Assembly (NCBI GenBank): GCA_025922875.1
Contig: JAICGZ010000009.1
Location: 1 to 48,626, forward strand
From: Pyrinomonadaceae bacterium
Lineage (GTDB): Bacteria; Acidobacteriota; Blastocatellia; Pyrinomonadales; Pyrinomonadaceae
Direction: 5' to 3'
DNA length: 48,626 bases
The translations under genes and the position numbers were made by a program. The notes under the pieces were generated by a model. It ran no database searches, had not been told where the DNA came from, and saw nothing but the letters and a program-made list of their open reading frames with translations. Of this stretch, positions 32,956 to 43,514 are shown piece by piece (position 1 is the stretch's first letter; each line of letters opens with the position of its first letter).

Positions 32956-32960
32956 TATGA

Positions 32961-33539
32961 CTAACTTCGAATGCCAAATAGTGGCTGGCCGTACTCTACC
33001 GGCTGCCCGTTCTCGACATAAATCTTCACTACTTCACCCGCGGTCTCCGCCTGAATCTCGTTCATGAGTTTCATCGCCTCGATGATACAAACAACCGTAT
33101 CGGGTTCGACGCTGGTCCCGATCTTCACAAACGGATCGGCACTCGGAGACGGCGAACGGTAGAACGTGCCCACAATTGGTGAAGGAATAATATGTAAGTC
33201 CTGATCCTGAGACGCCGCTGTCGTCGCCTGTGTGCCTGGATGTGATGGTCCGGGTACTGCGGGAGCAGGGGCAGGCACACCAGACTGTGCGGGTACAGGA
33301 GCCGGCAATGAAGCGTCTACAGGTCCACTGGATTCCAACGCCGCCGATTCGCGTCGCAGCCGAACACGAAAACCTGCATTCTCGAGTTCGAGTTCCGCCA
33401 GACCATTCTCACGCAACAGCGCAATCAGTTCGCGCAGTTCGTCCATGTTGACGGACGCCGAAGGCCGTTCCGGCGCCTCAGACTGCCGCGAACGATTTCG
33501 CCGCGCCGGTGTCTCACTTTGTTCTTTGGGTGCTGACAT
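32961..33539 (-). CDS. accB: Acetyl-CoA carboxylase, biotin carboxyl carrier protein
   Basis: A 192-residue carrier. After a basic N-terminal tail comes the helix [21 protein letters not shown] long Pro/Ala linker of about 50 residues ([19 protein letters not shown]) follows, and the biotinyl domain ends the protein with the target lysine in [11 protein letters not shown]. It is slightly longer than E. coli AccB (156), mostly in the linker and tail. The only purines at Shine-Dalgarno distance are GGGA, 7 bases upstream, from the end of the family A repeat. Confidence 0.95.
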   Translation of the reverse strand: MSAPKEQSETPARRNRSRQSEAPERPSASVNMDELRELIALLRENGLAELELENAGFRVRLRRESAALESSGPVDASLPAPVPAQSGVPAPAPAVPGPSHPGTQATTAASQDQDLHIIPSPIVGTFYRSPSPSADPFVKIGTSVEPDTVVCIIEAMKLMNEIQAETAGEVVKIYVENGQPVEYGQPLFGIRS

Positions 33540-33543
33540 TTAA

Positions 33544-33609
33544 TTTTCCCGCAAAGGCGCAAAGACGCAAAGATTTACTCTGCGTCTTTGCGCCTTTGCG
33601 AGAGAAAAC
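33544..33609. repeat. Family A palindromic repeat
   Basis: TTTTCCCGCAAAGGCGCAAAG is inverted as CTTTGCGCCTTTGCGAGAGAAAA. It fills the rplQ-accB gap, 3 bases from the rplQ stop and 4 from the accB start. Confidence 0.88.
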
Positions 33610-33612
33610 TCG

Positions 33613-34200
33613 TTACTCCTCGTTTTCAGGCTTGGACTCTGTATCGCTGTCCTTCGCTTCCTTCCCGCGGCCTTTCTTCTTTTTAGCGGACGCAGGTCTG
33701 GCTCGTTTCTTCGCCGCTTCGATTGCTTCGACTTCGCGCGGGTTATCGACGAGTTCGATAATTGCAAGCTCGGCGCGATCGCCGTCACGATGGCCCAGTT
33801 TCAGAATGCGAGTGTAACCGCCGGGCCGATCTTTATAACGCTCTCCAAGGTCAGTGAACAGACGCCTCAGCGCGGCTACTCCGGCAGTTCGTTCCGGGCG
33901 AGGCTGGCCTCGCTTACCCGCGATCTCACTAGCCGCCATGTTACCCGCGTGAAAAAACCCCGCCGCCTGCCGGCGCAGGTGCAACGCTCGCGCGTCGGAA
34001 CCGTCATCAGCAAAACTGCGCGCCTTGCGCGATAACGTGATGGCGCGCTCGACGAACGGCCGCAGCTCCTTCGCCTTCGGCAAGGTGGTGATGATGCGCT
34101 CCTCGCGAGAATTGATCAATGAAGTCGCCAGATTGCGGAGCATCGAATGGCGATGCTCACTGGTGCGACCAAGTTTTCTATGTGCCTTTAAGTGTCGCAT
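33613..34200 (-). CDS. rplQ: 50S ribosomal protein L17 with long C-terminal tail
   Basis: A 195-residue L17. The conserved part is residues 1-120 (LKAHRKLGRTSEHRHSMLRN, GGYTRILKLGHRDGDRAELA). Then comes a ~70-residue Lys/Glu-rich tail (KKRARPASAKKKKGRGKEAK) not found in the ~127-residue E. coli protein. It starts 5 bases after rpoA. Confidence 0.95.
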   Translation of the reverse strand: MRHLKAHRKLGRTSEHRHSMLRNLATSLINSREERIITTLPKAKELRPFVERAITLSRKARSFADDGSDARALHLRRQAAGFFHAGNMAASEIAGKRGQPRPERTAGVAALRRLFTDLGERYKDRPGGYTRILKLGHRDGDRAELAIIELVDNPREVEAIEAAKKRARPASAKKKKGRGKEAKDSDTESKPENEE

Positions 34201-34205
34201 GACTA

Positions 34206-35261
34206 CTACTGTTCCTCGTCGCCTTCATAATCCGACAGATCAGCACCATCACGGCCGCCGGTTCCGGGAATCGGATTACCCTGCTCGTCGAATTCCATAC
34301 CAAAGTCGAGACCCATACCGTTCAGAATTTCTTTGATCTCGTTCAGCGACTTCTTACCGAAGTTCTTCGTAGCCAGCATCTCTCGTTCGGTGCGTTGGAC
34401 CAGATCTCGAATCGTCCGAATGTCGGCATTTTTGAGACAGTTGTAGGAACGCACTGAGAGTTCCAACTCATCGACCGAGCGATCCAGCTGATCGTTGCGA
34501 GGCAGTGGCGGACGCTCCATCTTCGTATAAGCGAAGTCGTCCGTGTCCTCTTCGAAGTTGATAAAGATCGACATGTGGTCCTTGATCAACTTCGCCGCCA
34601 GGCCGATAGAGTCTTCCGGTTTAACTGAGCCATCGGTCCAAACTTCGATCGTCAGTTTGTCAAACTCCGTGTTCTGGCCGAGGCGCGCTGCTTCGACGTT
34701 GTAATTAACTTTCTTGACTGGTGTGTGCACTGAATCAATCGGGATATATCCGAGCGACAGATCTTCGTCGAAATTTCTATCCGCCGAAACGTATCCACGG
34801 CCACGCTTCAAGCGCATCTCGATCTTCAGAGCTCCGCCATCGCTGACTGTGGCAATGTGAACTGAAGGATCGAGAATCTCCACGTCAGCATCGGCCTCAA
34901 TGTCGGCCGCGGTGACTTCACCCGCTTCCTCCTTCGAGATTCTCAGCGTCTTCGGTTCGCTGCTGTGGAGCTTAAATGGTACTTGTTTGAGATTGAGAAT
35001 AACGTCAGTGGCGTCTTCCACCACTCCTTTGATTGATGAAAATTCGTGTTCGACACCTTCAATTTTAACCGCCGTGATAGCAGCGCCTTCGATTGAGGAG
35101 AGCAGAGCACGACGAAGTGAATTTCCTACGGTCGTTCCGAAACCTCTCTCAAATGGCTGTGCTGAGAAGCGACCATATCGTTCTGTCAAAGTCTCCGCGT
35201 CCGCCGCAAGCCGGCGCGGCATTTGAAATCCTGTCCAAAGATTATTTTGATCCATAGCCAT
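34206..35261 (-). CDS. rpoA: DNA-directed RNA polymerase alpha subunit
   Basis: A 351-residue alpha subunit. The N-terminal domain (about 1-235) has [20 protein letters not shown] and the C-terminal domain (about 265-335) has [20 protein letters not shown] and [15 protein letters not shown]. An acidic tail ends it ([14 protein letters not shown]). ATG at 35261 is preferred; the frame extends to 35315 but over non-conserved sequence. The rpsD-rpoA gap holds a hairpin (GGCGACG at 35298-35304 with CGTCGCC at 35316-35322). Confidence 0.96.
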   Translation of the reverse strand: MAMDQNNLWTGFQMPRRLAADAETLTERYGRFSAQPFERGFGTTVGNSLRRALLSSIEGAAITAVKIEGVEHEFSSIKGVVEDATDVILNLKQVPFKLHSSEPKTLRISKEEAGEVTAADIEADADVEILDPSVHIATVSDGGALKIEMRLKRGRGYVSADRNFDEDLSLGYIPIDSVHTPVKKVNYNVEAARLGQNTEFDKLTIEVWTDGSVKPEDSIGLAAKLIKDHMSIFINFEEDTDDFAYTKMERPPLPRNDQLDRSVDELELSVRSYNCLKNADIRTIRDLVQRTEREMLATKNFGKKSLNEIKEILNGMGLDFGMEFDEQGNPIPGTGGRDGADLSDYEGDEEQ

Positions 35262-35337
35262 AGCGTTTTCAGGTCCTAAGAAAAATGCGTCTGATGAGGC
35301 GACGACGATGCGCAACGTCGCCGCCAGCCGGGGTTAA

Positions 35338-35976
35338 CTACTTGCTATAAAGCTCGACAATTAGCTGCTCGTTGATCAAGCGATCGATATCGTCGCGCAC
35401 GGGCAGGCTGGCCACACGCGCGGTCATGTCGCCGCCGTCGGCAGTAATCCACGACGGGCGTCCACGACCGGACGCAGTTTGCCACGCACCCTCAATGTGA
35501 GCGTTCTTCCTGCTCGCTTCTCTCACACTGATCACGTCGCCGGGTTTCACTTGAAATGAGGGAATATCTACTTTGCGATCATTTACCAGAATGTGGCCGT
35601 GATTCACCAGTTGTCGCGCCTGCCGGCGTGAGGTCGAAAAACCGGCGCGGTAAACGGCATTATCCAGCCGCCGCTCCAGCAGGAACAGAAGGTTTTCGCC
35701 GGTGATGCCCTTCATCCGAGCGGCACGTTCGAAGTAGTTTCGAAACTGCCCTTCGAGGATGAAGTAGATACGCTTCACCTTCTGCTTTTCGCGCAATTGC
35801 TGGCCGTAACCGACCAGCGCCTTACCACGGCGCAGCGAGTTGCCATGCTGTCCGGGTGGTTGCGTACCACGTTTTTCAATTGGGCAAGCGGGCTTGTAAC
35901 AACGATCGCCCTTCAAAAATAACTTTGCGCCTTCGCGACGGCAAAGGCGACACACTGCCTCTCGATATCTAGCCAA
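35338..35976 (-). CDS. rpsD: 30S ribosomal protein S4
   Basis: A 212-residue S4, a primary 16S binder and translational regulator. It keeps four Cys near the N-terminus (CRLC, then C26 and C31), so it is the zinc-binding form. The S4 domain is [20 protein letters not shown]. It lies between rpsK and rpoA, after a 145-base gap with a palindrome. Confidence 0.97.
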   Translation of the reverse strand: MARYREAVCRLCRREGAKLFLKGDRCYKPACPIEKRGTQPPGQHGNSLRRGKALVGYGQQLREKQKVKRIYFILEGQFRNYFERAARMKGITGENLLFLLERRLDNAVYRAGFSTSRRQARQLVNHGHILVNDRKVDIPSFQVKPGDVISVREASRKNAHIEGAWQTASGRGRPSWITADGGDMTARVASLPVRDDIDRLINEQLIVELYSK

Positions 35977-36070
35977 TTATTTGCCTCCGGTCTAATGCCT
36001 CCGGTCTGTTGCCAGCCGGAAAAGTTTACAGATCCGCGATTCGGATCCTTCATCCTTTGGTTAATGTTTG

Positions 36071-36124
36071 TAGCCGCGGATTACACGGATCAAATCCGGA
36101 TCTAATCCGTGTCATCCGTGGTTA
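36071..36124. repeat. Family D palindromic repeat at the rpsK 3' end
   Basis: TAGCCGCGGATTACACGGAT is inverted as ATCCGTGTCATCCGTGGTTA. The final TTA is the rpsK stop codon on the minus strand. The rest of the gap (35977-36070) has two direct copies of GCCTCCGGTCT near 35984-36007 and no gene. Confidence 0.85.
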
Positions 36125-36520
36125 AACTCTTCGCCGCTTTGGCGGTCTGCAACCGTTATGCGGAATGGGCGTCGTATCGCGAATCGTCATCACGCGGATG
36201 CCGGCATTCGCAATCGCCCTGATCGCCGATTCACGTCCACCACCTGGACCCTTCACGCGCACTTCGCACTGGTGCATGCCGGCTTCGTGCGCCTTCTTGG
36301 CGGCTTCATAAGCAGCCTGCTGCGCCGCGAACGGTGTGCCCTTGCGTGATCCACGAAAGCCGCGAGCGCCCGCGGACGATTGCGCGATCAGGTTCCCCTC
36401 GAGGTCCGTAATCGAGATCATCGTGTTATTGAACGACGCCGCGATATGCACAATCCCGTTGGGAACGTTCTTCTTCTCTTTCTTACGAAAGACTTTTTTC
36501 TTTCCGCCTGCTTTAGCCAT
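36122..36520 (-). CDS. rpsK: 30S ribosomal protein S11
   Basis: A 132-residue S11 of the platform region. It shows [33 protein letters not shown] and the end [17 protein letters not shown] of the family G repeat arm stands 8 bases before ATG at 36520 and is the only Shine-Dalgarno-like site. Confidence 0.98.
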   Translation of the reverse strand: MAKAGGKKKVFRKKEKKNVPNGIVHIAASFNNTMISITDLEGNLIAQSSAGARGFRGSRKGTPFAAQQAAYEAAKKAHEAGMHQCEVRVKGPGGGRESAIRAIANAGIRVMTIRDTTPIPHNGCRPPKRRRV

Positions 36521-36525
36521 AGATT

Positions 36526-36612
36526 ATTTCCAATTGCCGATTGCCGATTTCAATTTATTACCTCGTTCGCCTCAGACCACCAATTCGCAATGGCCAATTG
36601 GCAATCGGCAAT
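36526..36612. repeat. Family G palindromic repeat
   Basis: ATTTCCAATTGCCGATTGCC is matched by GGCCAATTGGCAATCGGCAA at the far end, with a ~40-base centre. It fills the rpsM-rpsK gap (97 bases). Confidence 0.82.
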
Positions 36613-36617
36613 GCTCT

Positions 36618-37001
<384 letters not shown>

Positions 37002-37012
37002 TGTATTTCTCG

Positions 37013-37126
37013 TTATCCTTGTCTCTGTTTGTGTTTGGGATTAACGCAGATCACTCGCACCACGCCTTTGCGATGGATGATCTTGCACTTGTCGCACATC
37101 TTCTTTACTGACGCACGGACTTTCAT
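37013..37126 (-). CDS. rpmJ: 50S ribosomal protein L36
   Basis: A 37-codon gene. The protein begins [20 protein letters not shown] and ends [13 protein letters not shown], with the zinc ligands CxxC, Cys and His. It lies between infA and rpsM, the usual place. Confidence 0.96.
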   Translation of the reverse strand: MKVRASVKKMCDKCKIIHRKGVVRVICVNPKHKQRQG

Positions 37127-37150
37127 TGCGTAACCTCTGTCTTCCGATAC

Positions 37151-37372
37151 CTATTTGTATCGATATGTGATTCGACCCCGATTGAGATCGTATGGCGAAA
37201 GCTCTACCAAAACCCGATCGCCGGGAAGAATGCGAATAAAATGCTTGCGCATTTTCCCCGATATGTGCGCAAGCACCTGGTGCTGGCTGTCTTCCAACTC
37301 AACTCGAAACATAGCGTTAGGCAAAGTTTCCAGCACCTTTGCCATAACTTCTATCGCCTCTTCCTTCGCCAT
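37151..37372 (-). CDS. infA: Translation initiation factor IF-1
   Basis: A 73-residue OB-fold protein that blocks the ribosomal A site during initiation: [40 protein letters not shown] and [19 protein letters not shown] precedes ATG at 37372. A 127-base gap to map follows the gene upstream. Confidence 0.97.
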   Translation of the reverse strand: MAKEEAIEVMAKVLETLPNAMFRVELEDSQHQVLAHISGKMRKHFIRILPGDRVLVELSPYDLNRGRITYRYK

Positions 37373-37463
37373 ATCCTCTCAGATTGAAATTTTGACGCTG
37401 CCGACAAACTGCGAATAATAGCATGCACCGCTTTTCATTGCCAAGGCGGGGCTAACAAAGTAA

Positions 37464-37500
37464 TGGGGTAGTGGGTCAGTTTCAAATTGACCCACTACTC
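37464..37500. repeat. Family I palindrome after map
   Basis: TAGTGGGTCA and TGACCCACTA form a perfect 10-base stem with a 9-base loop. The end touches the map stop codon. No other copy was found in the window, and it might act as a terminator hairpin, though no T-run follows. Confidence 0.7.
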
Positions 37501-38279
37501 TAAACCAATGCGGACTCCAGCGGGCTGGCCGAGGAAACCAGCGTCAGCACTTCCGGCCCCTCTTCGGTAATCGCTATCGTGTGTTCCGCATGGGCGCTGG
37601 GCTTGCCATCGAGCGTTACGACCGTCCAGCCATCCGCCAAAACCTTTGTGAGATGGGTGCCCTGGTTCACCATCGGCTCGATCGCGAAGACGTACCCGGT
37701 CTTGATCTTCGGCCCGAGTCCCGGCTTGCCGTAGTTCGGAATCTGCGGATCTTCGTGCATCCGCCGCCCGATCCCGTGACCAACGTAATCGCGCACCACA
37801 GAATAGCCGTTCCCTTCCGCGTGCTCCTGGACTGCCCACCCGATGTCCCCGAGATGATTTCCCGCGCGGCATTGCTGGATTGCACGTTCCAGACACTCTT
37901 CCGTGACGCGAATCAGTTTGAGATGTTCCTCATCAACCTCACCAACCGGGACTGTCGTGGCCGTGTCGCCAACATAGCCTTCAAGCGTCACGCCGCAGTC
38001 AATTGAAAAGATGTCGCCTTCCTGCAAAACGTACCTGGAAGGAAACCCGTGCACGATCTGTTCGTTGACCGAAGCGCAGATCGAATACGGGAAACCGTTG
38101 TAACCCTTGAACGTCGGCAGAGCGCCGGCGTCGCGGATCATCTTCTCGGCCTCTCGATCGATCTCGATCGTGGTCACGCCGGGCTTGACTAAGCTGCGCA
38201 AGTGCTGCAAGACCAGACCGACAAGACGGCCTGAAGCGCGCATTTTTTCGAGTTCTCTTTTGGATTTCCCAATAATCAT
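37500..38279 (-). CDS. map: Methionine aminopeptidase, type I
   Basis: A 259-residue metallo-aminopeptidase that removes the starting Met. Ligands are in [16 protein letters not shown] (two Asp), [12 protein letters not shown] (His), AIEPMV (Glu) and [11 protein letters not shown] (Glu). ATG at 38279 overlaps the adk stop as ATGA. The stop TAG is the first base triplet of the family I palindrome. Confidence 0.96.
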   Translation of the reverse strand: MIIGKSKRELEKMRASGRLVGLVLQHLRSLVKPGVTTIEIDREAEKMIRDAGALPTFKGYNGFPYSICASVNEQIVHGFPSRYVLQEGDIFSIDCGVTLEGYVGDTATTVPVGEVDEEHLKLIRVTEECLERAIQQCRAGNHLGDIGWAVQEHAEGNGYSVVRDYVGHGIGRRMHEDPQIPNYGKPGLGPKIKTGYVFAIEPMVNQGTHLTKVLADGWTVVTLDGKPSAHAEHTIAITEEGPEVLTLVSSASPLESALV

Positions 38280-38929
38280 TGTTCGGCTACAACCCGCTCG
38301 ATGTTCTTATAAATTGCTTCCGGTTCGCCAGTACCATCAACTGTGCGCAGCAGATTTGCTGACTTGTAATACTCGACCAGCGGTCGGGTTTGCTCTTCGT
38401 ATGTTGCGAGCCGCGCTTTCACTGTCTCCACATTATCATCAGCACGATGCACGAGCTGCGCCTCCGGATGAAAGTCGCAAACGTTATCGTTCTTCGGCGG
38501 CTTGAAATACATGTTGTAAATCTCGCCACACACCGGACAATTTCGTCGCCCGGTCATTCGCTGCTCGAGCATCTCGAGTGGAACGTCGATGAGTACCGCG
38601 ACGATCTGATTGCCTTGCTCCGTTGCCAGTTTTTCGAGACTCGCCGCCTGTGCGGGCGTGCGCGGGAAGCCGTCGAGAATGTAACCGTTGTTGCAATCGT
38701 CCTGTGCCGTACGTTCCTTCACGAGACGAATCGTCAACTCATCCGGAACGAGTTGTCCTCGCTCCATTATCTCTCTCACTTCCTGCGCGAGTGGCGTCTG
38801 CGCATTCTTGAGCGCACGAAAGATATCGCCGGTAGAGATCTGCGGCAAATGCAGGCGCTCTTGAAGCAAGCGCGCCTGAGTGCCCTTACCGGCGCCAGGC
38901 GCTCCCATCAACACGATTATCTTCGACAT
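38276..38929 (-). CDS. adk: Adenylate kinase
   Basis: A 217-residue kinase that interconverts AMP, ADP and ATP. P-loop is [10 protein letters not shown]; the core has [10 protein letters not shown]; the LID domain holds zinc-type cysteines (CPVCGEIYN, then [10 protein letters not shown]). ATG at 38929 is the natural start; the frame runs to 38974 through repeat-flanking sequence. It sits between secY and map. Confidence 0.96.
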   Translation of the reverse strand: MSKIIVLMGAPGAGKGTQARLLQERLHLPQISTGDIFRALKNAQTPLAQEVREIMERGQLVPDELTIRLVKERTAQDDCNNGYILDGFPRTPAQAASLEKLATEQGNQIVAVLIDVPLEMLEQRMTGRRNCPVCGEIYNMYFKPPKNDNVCDFHPEAQLVHRADDNVETVKARLATYEEQTRPLVEYYKSANLLRTVDGTGEPEAIYKNIERVVAEQ

Positions 38930-38955
38930 ACCGGCGACTTCCCGCTCCAAACGGA

Positions 38956-39035
38956 CTTTCCCGCAAAGGCGCAAAGAAGCAAAGTAAATCCCGGTTCGGC
39001 CTCTTCCTTTGCTTCTTTGCGCCTTTGCGGGAAAA
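38956..39035. repeat. Family A palindromic repeat
   Basis: CTTTCCCGCAAAGGCGCAAAGAAG is inverted as CTTCTTTGCGCCTTTGCGGGAAAA. It fills most of the secY-adk gap. Confidence 0.88.
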
Positions 39036-39058
39036 CTGCTTCGGCTTAAATAAAACGA

Positions 39059-40477
39059 TCAGGCGCGTCTTCCCCGCAAACGCCCGCCACCGCCGAGGAA
39101 GCCCTCATAATTACGCATGACGAGTTGGGCCTCGATCTGCGCCACCGTGTCCATGGCCACGCCTACAAGGATCAGTAACGACGTCCCGCCGAAATAAAAC
39201 TGATACCCCATGCCGGTCGGGATCCACGAAAGCCCGGGAGTGGTGCTGACAAATGCATCGAGCCACGTTCCAATCAGAGGCAATCTCGCAACCTGAAATC
39301 CGCTCAACATGAATTGCGGCACAAACGCCACCAGAGCGAGGTAGATAGCGCCAACTGTAGTCAGCCGCGTCAGAATTGAATTGAGATGTTCGGCGGTGGC
39401 CCTGCCGGGACGAATACCGGGCATGAACCCGCCGTGCTTACGAAGATTGTCGGCTACTTCCTCGACGTTGAAAACAATCGACACGTAAAAGAACGTGAAG
39501 AAGATAATGAGCGACAGGAAGATCAACTCGTAATACGGATTGCCCGGATGAAAGAGCTGAAACCTCTCCCAGATCCATGCCCACCATGTCGTCGTATTGG
39601 CCGGATCGGGTGGAAACGCTGCAAACACACTCTGCGGCATCGACAACACCGACGAGGCAAAGATCACAGGGATCACGCCACCCATATTGATCTTCAACGG
39701 CATCGTCGTTTGCTGGCCGCCTACAACCTGGCGCCCGACGTGGCGCTTCGCATAACTAACAGGAATCTTCCGGCGTGCTGATTCGACAAAGACGATAAAC
39801 GCGATAATCAGTATCAGGGCCACCAGCAAACCGAACACGCCGAGGATCTCCATGGTGTCGCCGCCACGAACGCGTCCGAAAACCTGCTGCACGCCCTGCG
39901 GCAAACCGATAACAATACCCGCGAAGATCAGCAACGAGATACCATTACCAACACCGCGTTCGGTAATCTGTTCACCCAGCCACATGACAAACATCGTCCC
40001 CGTGGTCAGAGTCAACACAGTGCTGAGACGGAAGCCCCAGCCCGGCGCGCCGACACCGTTAACCTGCAGCCAGTGTGCAACGAAAGATGTTTGAATCGCC
40101 GCGAGACCGACGGTCAGATAGCGAGTCCACTGATTGATCTTCTGCCGGCCCATCTCCCCTTCTTCCTGCAACTTTTTCAGTTGCGGCGAGACGACGGTCA
40201 TGAGCTGGAGGATGATTGAAGCCGTGATGTAAGGCGTGACACCGAGAGCAAAGACGGAGATCGTACGAAAGTTTCCACCAGAGAAGAGATCAAGCACGCC
40301 GAGCAATGTGCCGGAAACATCCCGCCACACTTCATCAAGACGCGCCTTGTCAATACCGGGAGTGCCGACGTGCGCACCGAAGCGATAGACCGCGAGCAGT
40401 CCGAGCGTAAAGAAAATGCGCCGGCGTAGATCCGGCACATTAAACATATTGCGAACTGCGGCGAAAAACTTTTCCAT
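39059..40477 (-). CDS. secY: Preprotein translocase subunit SecY
   Basis: A 472-residue channel protein with ten predicted membrane helices. It shows VTPYITASIILQLMTVV, QLKKLQEEGEMGRQKINQWT, ISYAKR-type VSYAKRHVG and NLRKHGGFMPGIRPGRAT. AGGAGGG precedes ATG at 40477. Length is slightly above E. coli SecY (443). Confidence 0.97.
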   Translation of the reverse strand: MEKFFAAVRNMFNVPDLRRRIFFTLGLLAVYRFGAHVGTPGIDKARLDEVWRDVSGTLLGVLDLFSGGNFRTISVFALGVTPYITASIILQLMTVVSPQLKKLQEEGEMGRQKINQWTRYLTVGLAAIQTSFVAHWLQVNGVGAPGWGFRLSTVLTLTTGTMFVMWLGEQITERGVGNGISLLIFAGIVIGLPQGVQQVFGRVRGGDTMEILGVFGLLVALILIIAFIVFVESARRKIPVSYAKRHVGRQVVGGQQTTMPLKINMGGVIPVIFASSVLSMPQSVFAAFPPDPANTTTWWAWIWERFQLFHPGNPYYELIFLSLIIFFTFFYVSIVFNVEEVADNLRKHGGFMPGIRPGRATAEHLNSILTRLTTVGAIYLALVAFVPQFMLSGFQVARLPLIGTWLDAFVSTTPGLSWIPTGMGYQFYFGGTSLLILVGVAMDTVAQIEAQLVMRNYEGFLGGGGRLRGRRA

Positions 40478-40504
40478 ACTGCCCTCCTGGTGTTGGTTCC
40501 CGCG

Positions 40505-40960
40505 TTACGCGGAAATCTCCACAGCGGCACCGCCAGCCTGCTCGATCTTCTGTCGAGCGCTCTTTGTAAACCGGTGGGCCGAAACGCGAAGCGGTTTCGA
40601 AACTTCGCCATTTCCCAGCACCACGACGTCGTGCTTCGCCTTCTTAATCAGCCCGCGAGTGTGCAGCACTTCCGGAGTGATCTCTTCGTCGGCATTGAAA
40701 TGTTGATCGAGTGCGCCGAGGCTAATCTCCAGCCATTGCTTTTTGAAGATGTTGGTGAAGCCACGCTTCGGCAAGCGCCGGTGCAGCGGCATCTGGCCGC
40801 CTTCAAAACCGATCTTGCGCGAATAACCCGAGCGAGACTTCTGTCCCTTCTCCCCGCGGCCCGCGGTCTTGCCCAGACCTGAGCCCGGTCCACGTCCGAC
40901 TCGTTTCTTCTTGTGGGTCGAACCCTTTGCCGGCTTAAGGCTGTTAAGACTGATAGCCAT
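40505..40960 (-). CDS. rplO: 50S ribosomal protein L15
   Basis: A 151-residue L15. It begins [20 protein letters not shown] and has [20 protein letters not shown] with [17 protein letters not shown] is 7 bases before ATG at 40960, better than the adjacent ATG at 40963. It lies just upstream of secY as usual. Confidence 0.96.
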   Translation of the reverse strand: MAISLNSLKPAKGSTHKKKRVGRGPGSGLGKTAGRGEKGQKSRSGYSRKIGFEGGQMPLHRRLPKRGFTNIFKKQWLEISLGALDQHFNADEEITPEVLHTRGLIKKAKHDVVVLGNGEVSKPLRVSAHRFTKSARQKIEQAGGAAVEISA

Positions 40961-40975
40961 CATTTACTCCTTCCA

Positions 40976-41035
40976 GCCACGAAAAGGCACAAAAGGCACA
41001 AAATCATTTTGTGCATTCTGTGCTTTTTGTGGCTC
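40976..41035. repeat. Family F palindromic repeat
   Basis: GCCACGAAAAGGCACAAAAGGCACAAAAT is matched by ATTTTGTGCATTCTGTGCTTTTTGTGGC. It fills the rpmD-rplO gap and ends at the rpmD stop codon. Confidence 0.88.
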
Positions 41036-41244
41036 TACTCAACTATGCGTAACAGGTGTGGCACCTTCGCGACCGCGCCGCGCATAGCATCGCTGTCGGG
41101 ACGCTCGACGATTTGGTTAAGCTTTCGCAACCCAAGGCTGCGCACGATCGACTTATGCGTCTTCGGTGCGGCTATAAAGCTTCGATAGTACTGAATGCGA
41201 ATCTTCGGCTGCGATTCGTTTGTTGTTTCAGATCTACGTGGCAT
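41035..41244 (-). CDS. rpmD: 50S ribosomal protein L30
   Basis: A 69-residue L30: [20 protein letters not shown], then [20 protein letters not shown] and the end VPHLLRIVE. The start may be ATG 41244 or GTG 41247, both after GAGGAG. It follows rpsE by 3 bases. Confidence 0.94.
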   Translation of the reverse strand: MPRRSETTNESQPKIRIQYYRSFIAAPKTHKSIVRSLGLRKLNQIVERPDSDAMRGAVAKVPHLLRIVE

Positions 41245-41247
41245 CAC

Positions 41248-41754
41248 TTACATCTCCTCAACTTGCTTGCCACGCAAACGCGCCAGCTCCATCGGATCCT
41301 TCATACGCAACAAGGCATCGAAAGTCGCGCGCACCACGTTGTGCGGATTGGTTGAACCCAGCACTTTTGTGCGCACGTCGCGAACACCTACTGCCTGCAT
41401 CACCGCACGCACGGCGCCGCCCGCAATCACGCCTGTACCTTCCGAAGCCGGTTTGACCAGCACGCGGCCCGCGCCGTATTCGCCGATCAACTGGTGCGGC
41501 AGCGTGTTATTGATTAAGGGAACGCGAATCAGATTCTTCTTCGCCGACTCGACTCCCTTTTTAATAGCCAAAGGAACTTCGCGCGCCTTGCCGGTGCCAA
41601 AACCGACGTGCCCGCCTTCATCGCCTACGACTACGAGCGCCGCAAAGGAAAGGTTCTTGCCGCCCTTAACGACCTTGGTCACGCGATTGATGGAGATCAC
41701 CTGATCTTTAAGATCGAGCCCCTGCGCGGGAATGCGTTGCTTGGGTTGTCTCAT
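41248..41754 (-). CDS. rpsE: 30S ribosomal protein S5
   Basis: A 168-residue S5, involved in decoding fidelity. It has [20 protein letters not shown] and [20 protein letters not shown] in the RNA-binding fold, and [17 protein letters not shown] toward the end. Length is typical. Confidence 0.97.
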   Translation of the reverse strand: MRQPKQRIPAQGLDLKDQVISINRVTKVVKGGKNLSFAALVVVGDEGGHVGFGTGKAREVPLAIKKGVESAKKNLIRVPLINNTLPHQLIGEYGAGRVLVKPASEGTGVIAGGAVRAVMQAVGVRDVRTKVLGSTNPHNVVRATFDALLRMKDPMELARLRGKQVEEM

Positions 41755-41757
41755 AAT

Positions 41758-42204
41758 TTATTCTTTGCTTTTCTTCTTCTTCTTTTCTTTGGGCTGCTCA
41801 GGTTCTGCTGCCGGCGCCGGCTCTTCAGCTTCTGCAACGGCTTCATTCTTGTTCAACCCCGCCGCCCTCGCCGCGTCAGTCAAAGCCTTGATGCGGCCGT
41901 GATAAAGATAGCCGCCGCGATCGAACACTACCTGCTCGATTCCTTTTGCGAGAGCACGCTCGGCAATTGCCTGGCCGATGCGGCGTGCAGCATCGAGATT
42001 GCCGCCGGTGTTACCGCGCAGATCTCTTTCCGTCGACGAAGCGGAAACCAATGTCTGGCCGTTCTGGTCGTCGATCACCTGCGCGTAAATGTGGTTCAAG
42101 CTGCGATAGATTGCCAGTCGCGGCTTCTCGGGAGCTCCCCTGACCTTGCGGCGAATTCGCGCATGAATCGCGGTTCGGACTTCTGCTCTGCTTGTGTTTG
42201 CCAT
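41758..42204 (-). CDS. rplR: 50S ribosomal protein L18 with charged tail
   Basis: A 148-residue L18 (5S rRNA binder). The core (1-117) has [20 protein letters not shown] and [21 protein letters not shown] ~30-residue Pro/Glu then Lys-rich tail follows ([14 protein letters not shown]) beyond the usual ~118-residue length. It starts 12 bases after rplF. Confidence 0.95.
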   Translation of the reverse strand: MANTSRAEVRTAIHARIRRKVRGAPEKPRLAIYRSLNHIYAQVIDDQNGQTLVSASSTERDLRGNTGGNLDAARRIGQAIAERALAKGIEQVVFDRGGYLYHGRIKALTDAARAAGLNKNEAVAEAEEPAPAAEPEQPKEKKKKKSKE

Positions 42205-42216
42205 CTCGCCTCTACA

Positions 42217-42777
42217 TCACTTGCCGGTTTTGCCGGGCTTCAACTTGATCGGAACGTTGGCGTAACGCACGCCTTTACCTTTGTAAGCATCAGGCTTGCG
42301 AAGCTTGTGCATCTCGGCAGCTACCTGGCCCAGCTTCTGCTTGTCGATACTCGTGAGCGTTAAAGTGGTCTGGTACTGCTGAATACTTCCCCTGGTCGTC
42401 AGACGTTCGGCCTTCGCGTCAACCTCAGGCGGCAAAGGAAACTCGATCGGATGCGAATAGCCCAGAGAGAAGACGATCTTCTTTCCCTGCACGTCGGCCT
42501 TGTAACCAACACCGACCACGTCCATCTGCTTACTGAACCCTTCAGTCACGCCGACGATGGCGTTGTTTGCCAGAGCACGAGCAAGCCCGTGCAATGCGGC
42601 GTGCTCATCAGATTCACGCTCGGCACGCAACTCCTCGCCTTCAACTTTGAAGTTGATTCCCTGCGGGATTGGCGTCTTCAACGTGCCTTTTGGACCTTTG
42701 ACTTCGAGCTCCTGCTCATGAACAGTCACGGTCACGCCCTTCGGCACTGTAATCACTTTTTTTCCAATTCGTGACAT
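42217..42777 (-). CDS. rplF: 50S ribosomal protein L6
   Basis: A 186-residue L6 with two beta-alpha repeats: [40 protein letters not shown] and the rRNA-binding end [23 protein letters not shown] at 42777 is taken; the open frame goes back to 42825 only through the family G repeat. GGA of that repeat lies 9 bases upstream and may be its Shine-Dalgarno. Confidence 0.97.
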   Translation of the reverse strand: MSRIGKKVITVPKGVTVTVHEQELEVKGPKGTLKTPIPQGINFKVEGEELRAERESDEHAALHGLARALANNAIVGVTEGFSKQMDVVGVGYKADVQGKKIVFSLGYSHPIEFPLPPEVDAKAERLTTRGSIQQYQTTLTLTSIDKQKLGQVAAEMHKLRKPDAYKGKGVRYANVPIKLKPGKTGK

Positions 42778-42782
42778 TTTCT

Positions 42783-42864
42783 TATTTCCAATTGCCAATT
42801 GCCGATTGCCGATTTTGTTTCTCAATTTCCATCAACTGGAAACTGGCAACCGGCAACTGGCAAC
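42783..42864. repeat. Family G palindromic repeat
   Basis: ATTTCCAATTGCCAATTGCCG faces GGAAACTGGCAACCGGCAAC at the other end. It occupies nearly all of the rpsH-rplF gap (90 bases), 3 bases from the rpsH stop. Confidence 0.82.
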
Positions 42865-42867
42865 GAG

Positions 42868-43260
42868 TTAATAGATCTGGGCCAACAGTTCGCCGCCGAT
42901 GTTCTCGCGGCGGGCGGCCTTACCGCTCATCAGACCTTTTGAGGTTGAGACGATGTTGATACCGTATCCGCCGAGCACTTTTGGTATCTCACTCGAGCCG
43001 ACGTACACGCGTCTTCCGGGGGTCGAGACACGCTGCAAGTGCGTGATCGAAGACGTACCGCGCGCGTCGTAGCGCAGAAAAATTCGCACAGTACGCTTGA
43101 GTCCTTCGCCCTTGATGACGAAGTTGTTGATGTAACCCTCTTCCTTCAGAATGCGGGCAATCTCAAGTTTGAGCTTTGAAGCCGGAATATCAACTCGCGA
43201 GTGCTTGGCCGCGATGGCGTTGCGGATTCGCGTCAACATATCGGCAATAGGATCAGTCAT
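42868..43260 (-). CDS. rpsH: 30S ribosomal protein S8
   Basis: A 130-residue S8. It starts TDPIADMLTRIRNAIAAKHS and ends with the family end STSKGLMSGKAARRENIGGE. S8 also represses spc-type operons in other bacteria; no S8 site was identified here. Confidence 0.97.
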   Translation of the reverse strand: MTDPIADMLTRIRNAIAAKHSRVDIPASKLKLEIARILKEEGYINNFVIKGEGLKRTVRIFLRYDARGTSSITHLQRVSTPGRRVYVGSSEIPKVLGGYGINIVSTSKGLMSGKAARRENIGGELLAQIY

Positions 43261-43283
43261 GAAGTAACTCCGTTAATTGTCAA

Positions 43284-43469
43284 CTACCAGCTCGACTTAA
43301 CAACGCCAGGAATCTGACCTTGCAGCGCTAACTCACGAAAACAGATGCGACACAGGTTGAACTTCCGCAGGTAACCCCGCGGTCGCCCGCAGCGTTTGCA
43401 TCGTGTGTAGGCGCGCACCGAGAATTTCGGTCGACGTGCAGCTTTCGCAATCAGTGATTTCTTTGCCAT
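43284..43469 (-). CDS. rpsN: 30S ribosomal protein S14, zinc type
   Basis: A 61-residue short S14 (type Z). It holds [20 protein letters not shown], i.e. two CxxC zinc knuckles, and ends [16 protein letters not shown] at 43469 is the natural start; the open frame extends to 43493 through repeat-flanking sequence. Confidence 0.97.
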   Translation of the reverse strand: MAKKSLIAKAARRPKFSVRAYTRCKRCGRPRGYLRKFNLCRICFRELALQGQIPGVVKSSW

Positions 43470-43481
43470 AGTTCTTCTTCG

Positions 43482-43514
43482 ATATAGGTCCAACAGGTCC
43501 TATAGGACCTATTA
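43482..43514. repeat. Family H palindromic repeat
   Basis: ATAGGTCC and GGTCCTATAGGACCTAT form overlapping inverted repeats. It directly adjoins the rplE stop codon and leads into the rpsN start region. Confidence 0.82.

Noticed and set aside
41608-42363. 251-residue plus-strand open frame opposite rpsE, rplR and rplF
   Set aside because: Antisense shadow of three certain ribosomal protein genes.
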